A DNA stretch of 64,000 nucleotides from Pseudoips prasinana (Eukaryota > Arthropoda > Insecta > Lepidoptera > Nolidae). Each line of letters starts with the position of its first letter. Position 1 is the first letter of the stretch. The DNA is taken from positions 4,588,001-4,652,000 of the forward strand of contig OX621250.1 in NCBI GenBank assembly GCA_951640165.1, read 5' to 3'. The translations under genes were made by a program, and so were the position numbers. Below are positions 53,481 to 61,961 of the stretch, one piece after another. The notes beneath the pieces were generated by a model. The model was not told where the DNA came from and searched no databases. It worked only from the letters and a program-made list of their open reading frames with translations.

Positions 53481-53670
53481 GCCATCCGCAAAAAGTGTCT
53501 GTGGGTGGGTATATCGGACTTGTACTGATTAAAACTACCTGCCGTGGACTCCTTTCTCTTGGTGCCTGATGGTGGAGCCCCGAGAACGCGGATATGCTGC
53601 TCCGGTGCCCCCCTTTTGCGTCATGTCCCAGATGTTCAGGACACGTACCCTGGGAGGGAATCTATAGTAC
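53481..53670 (+). repeat. Dispersed repeat K
   Basis: GTGGGTGGGTATATCGGACT, CTCTTGGTGCCTGATGG, CCAGATGTTCAGGACACGTA; partner of 21790-21940. Confidence 0.6.
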
Positions 53671-53879
53671 AAGTTTCGCTTAATTTCGGCTAGATGGCAC
53701 TGTAAGATATGTTCCGGAATATCTTCTTAGTTCAACTTTGATGTTCAGACATAGAAAAACAGAAGCATGTTCAAGAGCGGACATATATAAGAAATACTAC
53801 GACAACTTCGAGGCGTATTTCCTTACGCTTAAATGCTACACAGTGTTATGGTTAGTGGTCGATTATCCATAGGGCAAAC
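53671..53879. other. SINE-tail scrap and spacer
   Basis: ATAGTACAAGTTTCGCTTAA near 53666-53690 looks like a decayed SINE tail. No gene. Confidence 0.4.
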
Positions 53880-54115
53880 TAGTCACATAGCTCGTAGAAC
53901 CGACGGCTGTTGGGGCAGAAAGGTTCTCGGGTGGCGACCACGAACCGGAAGACGCAGCGTGGGCAGGCCCCCTACAAGATGGTCTGATGATCTTGTGCGG
54001 GTCGCTGGAAACTGCTGGATGCGAATAGCGCAAAACCGGCAATTTTGGAGATCTTTGGGGGAGGCTTTTGTCCAGCAGTGAACGTCCTTCGGCTGATATG
54101 ATGTTGATGAAACTA
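53880..54115 (+). pseudogene. RTE-type LINE, 3' end
   Basis: GRKVLGWRPRTGRRSVGRPP, then DDLVRVAGNCWMRIAQ and WRSLGEAFVQQ; ends GGCTGATATGATGTTGATG. 5' truncated to the last 75 codons or so. Confidence 0.8.
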
Positions 54116-54409
54116 GGCACATGCCTTGAGGTTCGAGATTACAAAAGGGTGCACATGGAAATATTTAAACGAAAAAAAAACGAATTGAGAGAAAGTCGCC
54201 ATCAATTTTCGCCATAGAAACTTTTGTGCTTATAGTCTTTAGAAAGCAACTAGAGGGCCGCTAATGAGTTACTAGCGTAGGGTGCTATAAACATTCAATC
54301 CGGCTCTGGTTGTGGTCCAAGTATATCATCATCATCAGCCTAAAGTCATTCACTGCTGGTCATAGGCCGCCTCCAAAGGTTTCGCCATTTAGCAGGGTTA
54401 AGGTAGTCA
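54116..54409. other. Unassigned spacer
   Basis: A decayed tail-like piece (ATCATCATCAGCCTAAAGTC) near 54327. No gene. Confidence 0.4.
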
Positions 54410-54570
54410 ACGTGTTTGGCATGCGAGTTGGCGACCGCAATTATATGGAAACTAGAACACAGGTGGCGCTCTACTCGACTATCTGATGTATCCTTTAGTC
54501 GCCTTTTACGACACCCACGAAAGGTATAGAGTGGTCCTGTATTCTATCTGGGCCGGGAACCACCAATAAT
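54410..54570 (-). repeat. Dispersed repeat L
   Basis: GTTGGCGACCGCAATTATAT, ACAGGTGGCGCTCTACTCGA, ATCTGATGTATCCTTTAGTC and a CCGGGAACCACC end. Confidence 0.6.
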
Positions 54571-54593
54571 CAAAATTATAATTATTTTATTTT

Positions 54594-54850
54594 GACGGGC
54601 CGGTTGGCGTGGTTAGTAAATGCTTGCCTTTCACGCCGCAGGTCGTGGACAGATATTTGTGTGCATGAACGTATTTGTTTGTCCCGAGTCTGGGTGTAAT
54701 TATCTAAGTATATAAGAATTCATTTACAAAAGTATATTTATATGTATTATATTAGCTATCTGGTTTCTTTAGAACCAGCTCTGCATTGTTTGGGATCAGA
54801 TAGCCGTGTGTGAATAATGTCCGTCCGTATTACTGGATATAGGCCTGTAA
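54594..54850 (+). mobile_element. SINE group C, full copy
   Basis: Head GACGGGCCGGTTGGCGTGGT, GCCTTTCACGCCGCAGGTCG, then AGATATTTGTGTGCATGAAC, tail and (AAT)n end near 54850. Confidence 0.8.
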
Positions 54851-54872
54851 TAATAATATGTTGCTAAATGAC

Positions 54873-54929
54873 ATGTTGCTAAATGGGGAAACCTTTGCAG
54901 GATGCAAAGGTTTCCCCATTTAGCAACAT
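54873..54929. repeat. Perfect 27-bp hairpin, 3-base loop
   Basis: 54873-54899 and 54903-54929 are exact reverse complements (ATGTTGCTAAATGGGGAAAC at the outer end) separated by GGA. A partial direct copy (ATGTTGCTAAATG) precedes it at 54858. Confidence 0.95.
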
Positions 54930-55335
54930 TTACCATAGTAACCGCTCTTGGCATGCGAGTTGGCGACCACAGTTATATGGTATCTAGTATACACCGTAGC
55001 CTAGTTGGTAGTGCTCCTGCCTACGAAGCTGGTGGTCCTGGGTTCGAATCCCGGTAAGTGCAAATATTTGTGTGATGAGCAGGAATATTTGTTTCCGAGT
55101 CATGGATGTTTTCTATGTATATAAGTATTTCTCTATCTATATAAGTATGTATATCGTCGCCTGGTACCCATAGTACAAGCTTTGCTTAGTTTGGGGCTAG
55201 GATGATCTGTGTGACATTGTCCCTAGTTATTTTTATTATTATTACAGGTGGCGCTGCTGCCCTCTTATCTGATGTATCCCTTAGTCGCGTTAACGACACC
55301 CCCGGGAAGGTAAGGGGAGGTTCTGTTATTCTTTC
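54930..55335 (-). repeat. Repeat L split by SINE A
   Basis: GCGAGTTGGCGACCACAGTT and TATGGTATCTAGTA, then a SINE A (54992-55243), then ACAGGTGGCGCTGCTGCCCT and GATGTATCCCTTAGTCGCGT. In the 54.41-kb copy the two halves are contiguous. Confidence 0.65.
54992..55243 (+). mobile_element. SINE group A (inserted in repeat L)
   Basis: CACCGTAGCCTAGTTGGTAG head, GGTTCGAATCCCGG box B, full tail with (ATT)n. Confidence 0.85.
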
Positions 55336-55674
55336 TGAGCCGGGAACAATCAATTTTCAATACCATAGTTATATTATCACCAAATTTATTGGTACGATAA
55401 GCATTATGTTTCAGAAAGCGCTGCATAAAACCGATTTATGAGAGCATGCACCCACATTAACTGCACAGTTCACAGCATCACAATAAGGTCGTGACATCTT
55501 AAATGTCAGGCATTATAAACCGACTTAACTTAGTGCTCAAACGTATACCTAGGTGTCCTAGAAAGCTAGCATTTCCTTATTAGTAGCCAACTCGTGTTCT
55601 CTGCTAATTTATGGGCTTGGAAAACAGTTACCTGGGATAAATTATAGGAAGTATTTTTTTTACAATTATAAATA
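55336..55674. other. Unassigned spacer
   Basis: No gene or recognised repeat. Confidence 0.45.
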
Positions 55675-55935
55675 ATGTCTAGTCGAATTTCGATGTCGAA
55701 TCCGATGGGACGCCTTAGCGACACGACCGGAAAGAGGTCAGGTACAGGACCGACTGCTTTACGTGCTCTCCGAGGCACGGGGGTATAATACCGCCAACTC
55801 CCAGACTTCGGGCTGATGCTGAAAAATTTTTCTTTTTACAGAAAAGTCCCAAAATAACTTTTTGGCCCGACCCGGGATTTGAACCCAGGACCTCGTTCTC
55901 TGCGGTTGAACACGCTACCGCTAGACCAACGAGGC
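55675..55935 (-). mobile_element. SINE group B, internally deleted
   Basis: The 3' terminus is joined directly to the GATGGGACGCC region (about 110 bases lost); body and head (CGCTACCGCTAGACCAACGA) are preserved. Confidence 0.8.
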
Positions 55936-56260
55936 TGAGTACTATGACTATCTTACTGCGATCGCCAACCCTTCTGCCAAGCGTGGCGATTATGGAATAT
56001 CCCATTTAATTATAGACACAACTCCATTATGGAAATATTTTGGGGAGGCCTTTGTCCAGCGGTGGACGTCATTATGGTGACATGATGAATCTAAATTCGA
56101 AGTTAGGTAATTATACTACTACCCACGTAACTATACTACCAACTGGGACGTTACGCAAAAGGGGAGCACCTGAACAGCATTCCCGCGTTCCCTGGGCTCC
56201 CCCCTATCAGGCGCCAAGAGGTAACAGGCACCAAGAGGTAACAGGCGCCAAGGGGCAGGT
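55936..56260 (+). repeat. RTE-like tail and repeat K pieces
   Basis: GAGTACTATGACTATCTTAC, CTTCTGCCAAGCGTGGCGAT, GGAGGCCTTTGTCCAGCGGT (to about 56095), then repeat K-like CGCAAAAGGGGAGCACC and GCGCCAAGAGGTAACAGGC modules to 56250. Confidence 0.5.
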
Positions 56261-56656
56261 TCGGTTAAGTTTTATTTATTTTATTTATTTACTATAGACA
56301 CACCAACAGTATACATACACAACATTTAAATCTTAGCTCACTATATAATTCAGTTCTTATATGTACACCTATTAAAGGCATGGACACAACACACACTAAA
56401 CATAGACAACGTTGACATACAATACAAGTTATTTTAAATTAAAAACAAACAAAAATACTATAAGTAACACAGATTAAAATGCATTAAAACAATTAAAAAA
56501 GTTCTTAGTTGGTGCGAGTCCGTCATACCCACCCGCAGACACTTTTTTGCGGGTGGCATACGAAGTCAAAAAGAGGTAATTATACCACTTGGCACCGCGA
56601 CCTGTGTCCTACTTGCACCTGTATGATTACCTTACGATTTCCGATAAATGTTTTCA
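56261..56656. other. AT-rich spacer with repeat K scrap
   Basis: (TTTA)n at 56268-56290; an inverted repeat K scrap (GTCATACCCACCCGCAGACA) near 56522. No gene. Confidence 0.45.
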
Positions 56657-56875
56657 CTTTGTATTTAGTAGGTACCCTAACACCTTAGTGAAAGCAATTC
56701 TTTGTATTTAGTAGGTACCCTAACACCTTAGTGAAAGCAATTCTTTGTATTTAGTAGGTACCCTAACACCTTAGTGAAAGCAATTCTTTGTATTTAGTAG
56801 GTACCCTAACACCTTAGTGAAAGCAATTCTTTGTATTTAGTAGGTACCCTAACACCTTAGTGAAAGCAATTCTTT
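56657..56875. repeat. 43-bp tandem repeat, 5 identical units
   Basis: Five consecutive units containing CTTTGTATTTAGTAGGTACC and CTAACACCTTAGTGAAAGCA. I see no differences between units, which points to very recent amplification or ongoing homogenisation. Confidence 0.95.
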
Positions 56876-56924
56876 ACAACAAGTGGTAAATGGGATATAT
56901 AGCGTTAATATGGCGGTTAATTGA

Positions 56925-57200
56925 GTTCATTCGCTCGAAGAGCAGCCCGACTGGGGAAGTACCTCCACCTTACAGAAGACATTCCTTAATAATAACATCA
57001 ATAATTTAATGTTGTGTTTCTGAGTGTGAGTAAGGTCGCCAGAGCTCATCGGGGTGGGGGGAAGGGTCAGAAACACTTGTTTTCTGACTCTTAAAGGCCG
57101 GCAACGCACCCGCGACTCCTCTGGTGTTGCGAGTGTCCATGTGCGGCGGTGATCACTTACCATCAGGTGACCCACTTGCTCGTTTGTCGACCTCTGCCAT
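56925..57200 (+). repeat. Repeat F (inverted) joined to Jockey-type tail
   Basis: CGAAGAGCAGCCCGACTGGG and CCTCCACCTTACAGAAGACA are repeat F in reverse. From 57090 TTAAAGGCCGGCAACGCACC, GTGATCACTTACCATCAGGT and CCCACTTGCTCGTTTGTCGA form the Jockey tail. The same junction occurs at 37.57-37.60 kb, so F and the tail are one longer element. Confidence 0.6.
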
Positions 57201-57392
57201 AAAAATCCATTTACATCGTCATTATATGACTTCAGGCTAATCTGAAGAAACACCGGCACACGTAGGTACTGCTACACTGCAATATTACGTTGCCTGCCAA
57301 CGTGCAAAGTTCCTAAACGATCGGAAGACTTTAGAGGCCTCTTGGACTTCTAGATGGACCTCAAATGGTTCGAGTACCCAAATAAGTTCATC
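57201..57392. other. Unassigned spacer
   Basis: A short minus frame here reads DELIWVLEPFEVHLEVQEAS, faintly like a hAT-transposase fragment but not enough to call. Confidence 0.3.
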
Positions 57393-57394
57393 TA

Positions 57395-57490
57395 CAGACG
57401 CCAGCACATCAAGCTTCCCCCTTTGTGATAAAGTTGAAAATCTAGAAAAGAAATTTGACAGATTGGGGTAGCTGGATGTGCTGGCGTCTG
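57395..57490. mobile_element. MITE M, short copy
   Basis: CAGACGCCAGCACATC ends with TA on each side (57393-57394, 57491-57492). It is 96 bp, lacking about 36 internal bases relative to 26907-27038. Confidence 0.75.
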
Positions 57491-57492
57491 TA

Positions 57493-57730
57493 CAATGGCC
57501 CAATCAGGAGGCGAACTGCGGAAACCAATCGCCCAACTAACTAACTAACATAAGTGCTGGCTGTTTGACGTCGAAACCAATGGAAAGTTTATTTAATGCG
57601 AACTTAGATACTAAAACTTGAAAGTAAAACCAAATTTTACACATCTTCAAAATGGGTTAGTGTAAATGCTTTTAGTCATAAGGCCGCCAATTGCAACACA
57701 TTGTTCTATGCATATTGTACTGTGTATATT
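57493..57730. other. Unassigned spacer
   Basis: No gene or recognised repeat. Confidence 0.4.
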
Positions 57731-58035
57731 CCTGATTGAACAACCGGAAGGGGAAGACCTCGTCGAACATTCTCTGACCAAATCGGAGCCGTTCTCAAGA
57801 ATGGGTAGGTCAGAAGTACCCTAAACCGGCGAGCATGTATGAAGAATATAATGACAGTAATCGAGGCACAAGACGTGTGCAAAGATAGATAGATAGATAA
57901 CTCTTTATTGCACACCAAAGACATAACTTAGAGTAAAAAAGATTACATTAAAATGGAAATAGTACAAGTGGCGTGCAAATGGAAATCCGTTGTCTCTGCC
58001 TACCCCTCTGGGAAACAGGCGTGAGTCTATGTATG
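57731..58035 (+). pseudogene. LINE ORF2 C-terminus, split by a tail insertion
   Basis: [20 protein letters not shown], an in-frame stop, then [19 protein letters not shown] matches the 1.78-kb fragment. At about 57888 an 80-base segment beginning (GATA)n with CTCTTTATTGCACACC (a minus-strand retroelement 3' end) intervenes, after which CKWKSVVSAYPSGKQA resumes. Confidence 0.6.
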
Positions 58036-58559
58036 TATATTCCTTATGCAATAAAGTGTAGGTATTTATTCTTCTTCTTCTTAAGTGTGATTGTATCCAC
58101 GGGATATCCGGCCCCATGTGCGTTGACCCCTCCGCCATCACACCGTGGTGCTCAGATTCGAATATAGTAAGTACTCGACACTCCATTATCATAACGGCGT
58201 TAGGCTTACAGAAACCTATACAACACTTCTGGTATTCCAATACATAGATTGGATCATTATCAAGAGATGGCGTTTTCCTCATTATTCTGTTTTCAATAAA
58301 CACATTAGTTTAAGTATTTTAAATATTCTAAGCTGTCAATATTTTCATTAAAAAAAATAAAAAGCAAAGTTTTTACTCATTAATAGGTGTGAATATTTTA
58401 TAATAGCTAATCCGGAGGATTTTCCCAAAATGATCCGATTAAGTAAATAGAAATATATTTTATTGTGTACATAGGTATAGAAGGTGTAACATTAGTAGAT
58501 TGTTTAGCCATGTTCCGCCAAATTGGCATACAATATTTTTCTTATCTTATAATATATAG
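58036..58559. other. Unassigned spacer
   Basis: A TTC run at 58070-58081 and AT-rich sequence; no gene. Confidence 0.45.
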
Positions 58560-58795
58560 GTACATAGTTATGATTTCCATTGCGGGTCCGCTCCCGCTCC
58601 CGTGACAATCTCTCGATCTTTTCCATTAATATAGATATCTGCTTAGTAAGTGCTACAATTTCTGAGTTACCACTGGTATCCGGCATCGTAGTGATGGTTG
58701 ATGTAGACGCTTGTAACCCGACGACGTCGTTGATCCAGTCTGCTAGATCTGTTGTTCTTCGACTACGAAGCTGTCTTGATATTTGACAGGGAAAA
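58560..58795 (-). pseudogene. Possible LTR-retrotransposon gag fragment
   Basis: About 75 minus-strand codons run without a stop: a basic segment, TDLADWIND, a Ser/Thr-rich link, then a helical stretch (IVALTKQISILMEKIERLSR) and Arg/Glu-rich residues. The pattern resembles the gag C-terminal part of insect Ty3/gypsy-type elements. No zinc knuckle, protease or LTR is seen nearby, so this is a weak call. Confidence 0.35.
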
Positions 58796-59429
58796 CTTAA
58801 ATCGTGTTCTTCGGGGTCACCAGTTTAGTAGGAGTCACCAATTTAGTGAGACTACTAAATTAGTAGAAGGAGTAGAAAATCAGAAGCGAGTTAACATGTA
58901 AAATTATTTTATTTTTTCTTGACTTAATGCTGAAGTTATATTATTGTTTTAAACGTCACTCACTATCATAGAGAAATTGTAGAAAGTAGGTTTTATACTG
59001 TAGTTGTTGCCACTACACTTTTAATTTAATTATAACATTAGATTAATTGCACATAGATGAAATTAAATTATACATTATAGGCAATATGATTCATTATTAC
59101 CCATTACGATTAAGTAAACGGTCACTGCAGTATTTATTTCTATTAGGTATCGTATATAAATATTGGTGTTATAACAAGTGTTTATTGCAGTGTTCGTGCA
59201 AGTTGATTAAGATCTCATCGTCTTATCTGTTTCCTGACCGGAAAACTTGCCAATGACCACGGTGACGCTGAAAAATGTTAAACTTGCGTCAGGACACGTG
59301 ACCTGATCGAATATTCGTACGACGGACGGTATTTTTTTAATTCACACTGGCCGTTTATACACTCACATGACCGTAGCGTTTTTGCAGTGTAAACTTCTAT
59401 AGCGACGTTGTGCATGTTTTTAGGGTGCC
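58796..59429. other. Unassigned AT-rich spacer
   Basis: Small inverted modules ACTAAATTAGTAG and CAATTTAGTGAGACTAC near 58825-58870; no gene. Confidence 0.45.
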
Positions 59430-60030
59430 GTATCCAAATGGCAAAAAACGGAACCCTTATAGATTCGTCACGTCTGTCTGTCTGTCTGTCCATCCGTATG
59501 TCACAGCCACTTTTTTTCCGAAACTATAAGAGCTGTACTGCTGAAGCTTAGTAAGTAGATGTATTCTGTTAACAGCATTAAGATTTTTACACAAAACTAG
59601 AAAAAGATCAATAATTTTGGGGGGTCACCATACATATAACTGAAAATCAAATTTTATTTTTTTAATCGTACCCGTATATGTGGGGTGTCTATGGATAGGT
59701 CTTCAAAAATGATATTGAGGTTCCTAAAATCATTTTTTTTCTAAACTGAATAGTTTGCGCGAGAGACACTTCCAAAGTGGTAAAATGAGTGCCCCCCCCC
59801 CACCCCCCTGTAACTTCTAAAATAAGAGAATGATAAAACTAAAAAAATATATGATGTATATTACCATGGAAACTAACAACGAAAATTGGTTTGAACGAGA
59901 TCTAGCAAGTAGTTTTTTTTTAATACGTCATAAACCGCAATTTGCTTTCTTTTAATCAACTGAAATACTTGCTGCTACGGAACCCTTCATGTGCGAGTCC
60001 GACTCGCACTTGGCCGGTTTTTTTTTTATT
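59430..60030 (+). repeat. Dispersed repeat P, GGGTTCCGTA / GCGAGTCCGACTCGC type
   Basis: It starts GGGTGCCGTATCCAAATGGC, with (GTCT)n at 59473-59490 and a poly-C tract at 59790-59808, and ends CTACGGAACCCTTCATGTGC then GAGTCCGACTCGCACTTGGC and a T-run. This is a well-known type of insect dispersed repeat; no coding frame. A short GGGTTCCGTAT piece also occurs in the 30-kb duplication. Confidence 0.6.
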
Positions 60031-60180
60031 ATATTAGATATTGTACAGCCGAACACATAACTAAATTTAGTTTTATTTTTAAATTTATTCCCACTTATAC
60101 CATATAGGCATAATAGGTATACCATATGAGGAGGGGGGGGGGGGGGATATAGGGAGGCTAAGCAATTAATAAATAATAAT
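60031..60180. other. Spacer with poly-G
   Basis: Fourteen-base G run near 60133-60146; no gene. Confidence 0.5.
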
Positions 60181-60423
60181 GTCCTCCTAGCCGAATTTCG
60201 GCCACGGCGGCTAGTCTCAACAGAGATTAGCCATCTGTGCAGGACATATTATAGTGCTCAAGTGTGTGCGCAAACACAGGAGCACTTTCTATTCCATCAC
60301 TCTCATGATCCGATGGGACGACTAGCGACACGACCGGAGAGAGGTCAGGCATAGGACCGACGGCTTTACGTGCTTTCCGAGGCACGGGGGTATAATACCG
60401 CCAACTCCCAGAATTCGGGCTGA
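60181..60423 (-). mobile_element. SINE group B, head lost
   Basis: GTCCTCCTAGCCGAATTTCG to CCAACTCCCAGAATTCGGGC; the tRNA-like part is missing where it joins MITE G sequence. Confidence 0.8.
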
Positions 60424-60444
60424 GGTTATTGAGGTTAATTTTTA

Positions 60445-60652
60445 TGAATACAATAAAACTGCGATTTTAAAAGTCTGATTACTACAGAGTACAGAGTTAA
60501 TATGACAATAATTTCCGTAGTTTTAATTATTTTGAATTAAAAAATTACCTATATGTTAAATGATATAAATCGATACAGTTAACGATTCTGAACAAACTAT
60601 TTTCAGGATGTGCGTTAATTAAGTTACATGTTGTATATAACTGTATCGGTTA
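60445..60652 (+). mobile_element. MITE G, right half
   Basis: AACTGCGATTTTAAAAGTCT to AAGTTACATGTTGTATA; left end lost. Confidence 0.6.
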
Positions 60653-60745
60653 ATACGCTTATGAAACTCTATCTCATTAGCTTTTAAATTATTCTCCTAT
60701 ACAAATGTAACAAAAAAGAACTTTTTGGGAGTAGGTACCTAATAA
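60653..60745. other. Unassigned spacer
   Basis: Short AT-rich stretch, nothing recognised. Confidence 0.4.
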
Positions 60746-60935
60746 GTAAGTGCAAATATTTGTGTGATGAGCACGAATATTTGTTTCTGAGTCATGGATG
60801 CTTTCCATGTATTTAAGTATTTATCTATCTATATAAGTATGTATATCGCCGCCTGGTACCCATAGCACAAGCTTTGCTTAGTTTGGTGCTAGGATGATCT
60901 GTGTGATATTGTCCCTAGATATTATATATTATATT
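60746..60935 (+). mobile_element. SINE group A, head lost
   Basis: Begins at GTAAGTGCAAATATTTGTGT and keeps the whole tail. Without the tRNA-like promoter it is 5' truncated. Confidence 0.8.
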
Positions 60936-60949
60936 ATATAAATTATATT

Positions 60950-61090
60950 AATAATAATAATAAATAAATATCTTGAGACAACAAACACACTGCCATCTGA
61001 TCCCCAACTATGCAAAGTCTGTACTATGGCAAACAGACAACCGATAAACTTACTTGTATCAACATACATATTATAGGTAAATTACACACT
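60950..61090 (-). mobile_element. SINE group C tail
   Basis: (AAT)n, then TGCCATCTGATCCCCAACTA and GTCTGTACTATGGCAAACAG; head lost. Confidence 0.6.
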
Positions 61091-61117
61091 ACAAATAATC
61101 CGCTAAATAAATAAACT

Positions 61118-61770
61118 CCCCGAAATGTCTATGAATATGTTTAAAAGAATTATAAAAGCCAAATTGTGTAGCAGGGCTTACTACAAAACTTCTGATTGTG
61201 ACAAAACAGCTTGGGATTGAGTCGCTCTAAATTAACACATTTAAATACAATGTAATTTTATGTAAGAAATAAATATTTTAAAAAAGGATTCCTACTGAGT
61301 TTTCTGGCAGTGTTTCTCAGTAGCTGCACTGTCATGCACTGCACGGCAGCGTAAAAAAACTTGTGTGTACTTATGTACACGCGTTAGAAGTTATACTTCT
61401 TAATATACAACTTGAACATAGTTATCAATTTTCATACCACCTAGAACTAACGTCATGCTGTTATTTTTACGATGCGCGCGCACGATGCGCGCGCGTCGTA
61501 AAAATTCACTCTCATACATTTTCATACCACCTAGAACTAACTTCATGCTGTTATTTTTACAAAAAAAAATATACAACAAAAATTCACTCTCATACCACCT
61601 AGAACTAACTTCATGCTGTTAAATTTTTTGGTGTCGGTGTGCGCGCGCATCGTATAAATTCACTCTCATCATTTTTCTCCATCGCGCCAAAAGAAGTATA
61701 ACTTAAAAAAAAATTGACGATTCCTCACAAATGTAATATTTTAACGGAATAAATGACTATTGATTTTGAT
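61118..61770 (+). pseudogene. LINE C-terminus and tail N, split by repeat J
   Basis: FKRIIKAKLCSRAYYKTSD is the end of an RT protein; the 3' UTR follows (GGATTCCTACTGAGTTTTCT). At about 61355 repeat J (61356-61712) is inserted, and the tail resumes as GACGATTCCTCACAAATGTA and AACGGAATAAATGA. The copy at 52.27 kb reads straight through that point. Confidence 0.65.
61356..61712 (+). repeat. Dispersed repeat J, expanded copy
   Basis: As 16096-16350 but with three CATACCACCTAGAACTAAC units and a duplicated GATGCGCGCGC palindrome. Confidence 0.65.
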
Positions 61771-61961
61771 TTTGAATCGTGCTCACACGTAAGGGTGCCC
61801 TCAGGTATTAGTCGCTTAAATTAAGCTACTGGTTGAGAGCCTTTTGCGCTAGCCAATTGCTCGTTGTTTTCAATTCTTTAATTTTAATATAAAATTGCTA
61901 AATGTAACAATAATAGCTTAGTAACTTGCTATTTATTATTTATTTAAGGATATTAAAAATA
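61771..61961. other. Unassigned AT-rich spacer
   Basis: No gene. Ends at the TA target site of the Tc1 element. Confidence 0.45.

Noticed and set aside
56657..56875. Regular direct repeats resembling a CRISPR array
   Set aside because: Units are contiguous with no unique spacers, and the genome is eukaryotic.
57285..57503. Minus frame with LEPFEVHLEVQEAS, faintly like a hAT transposase
   Set aside because: Too short, without catalytic or BED motifs, and overlapping MITE M.
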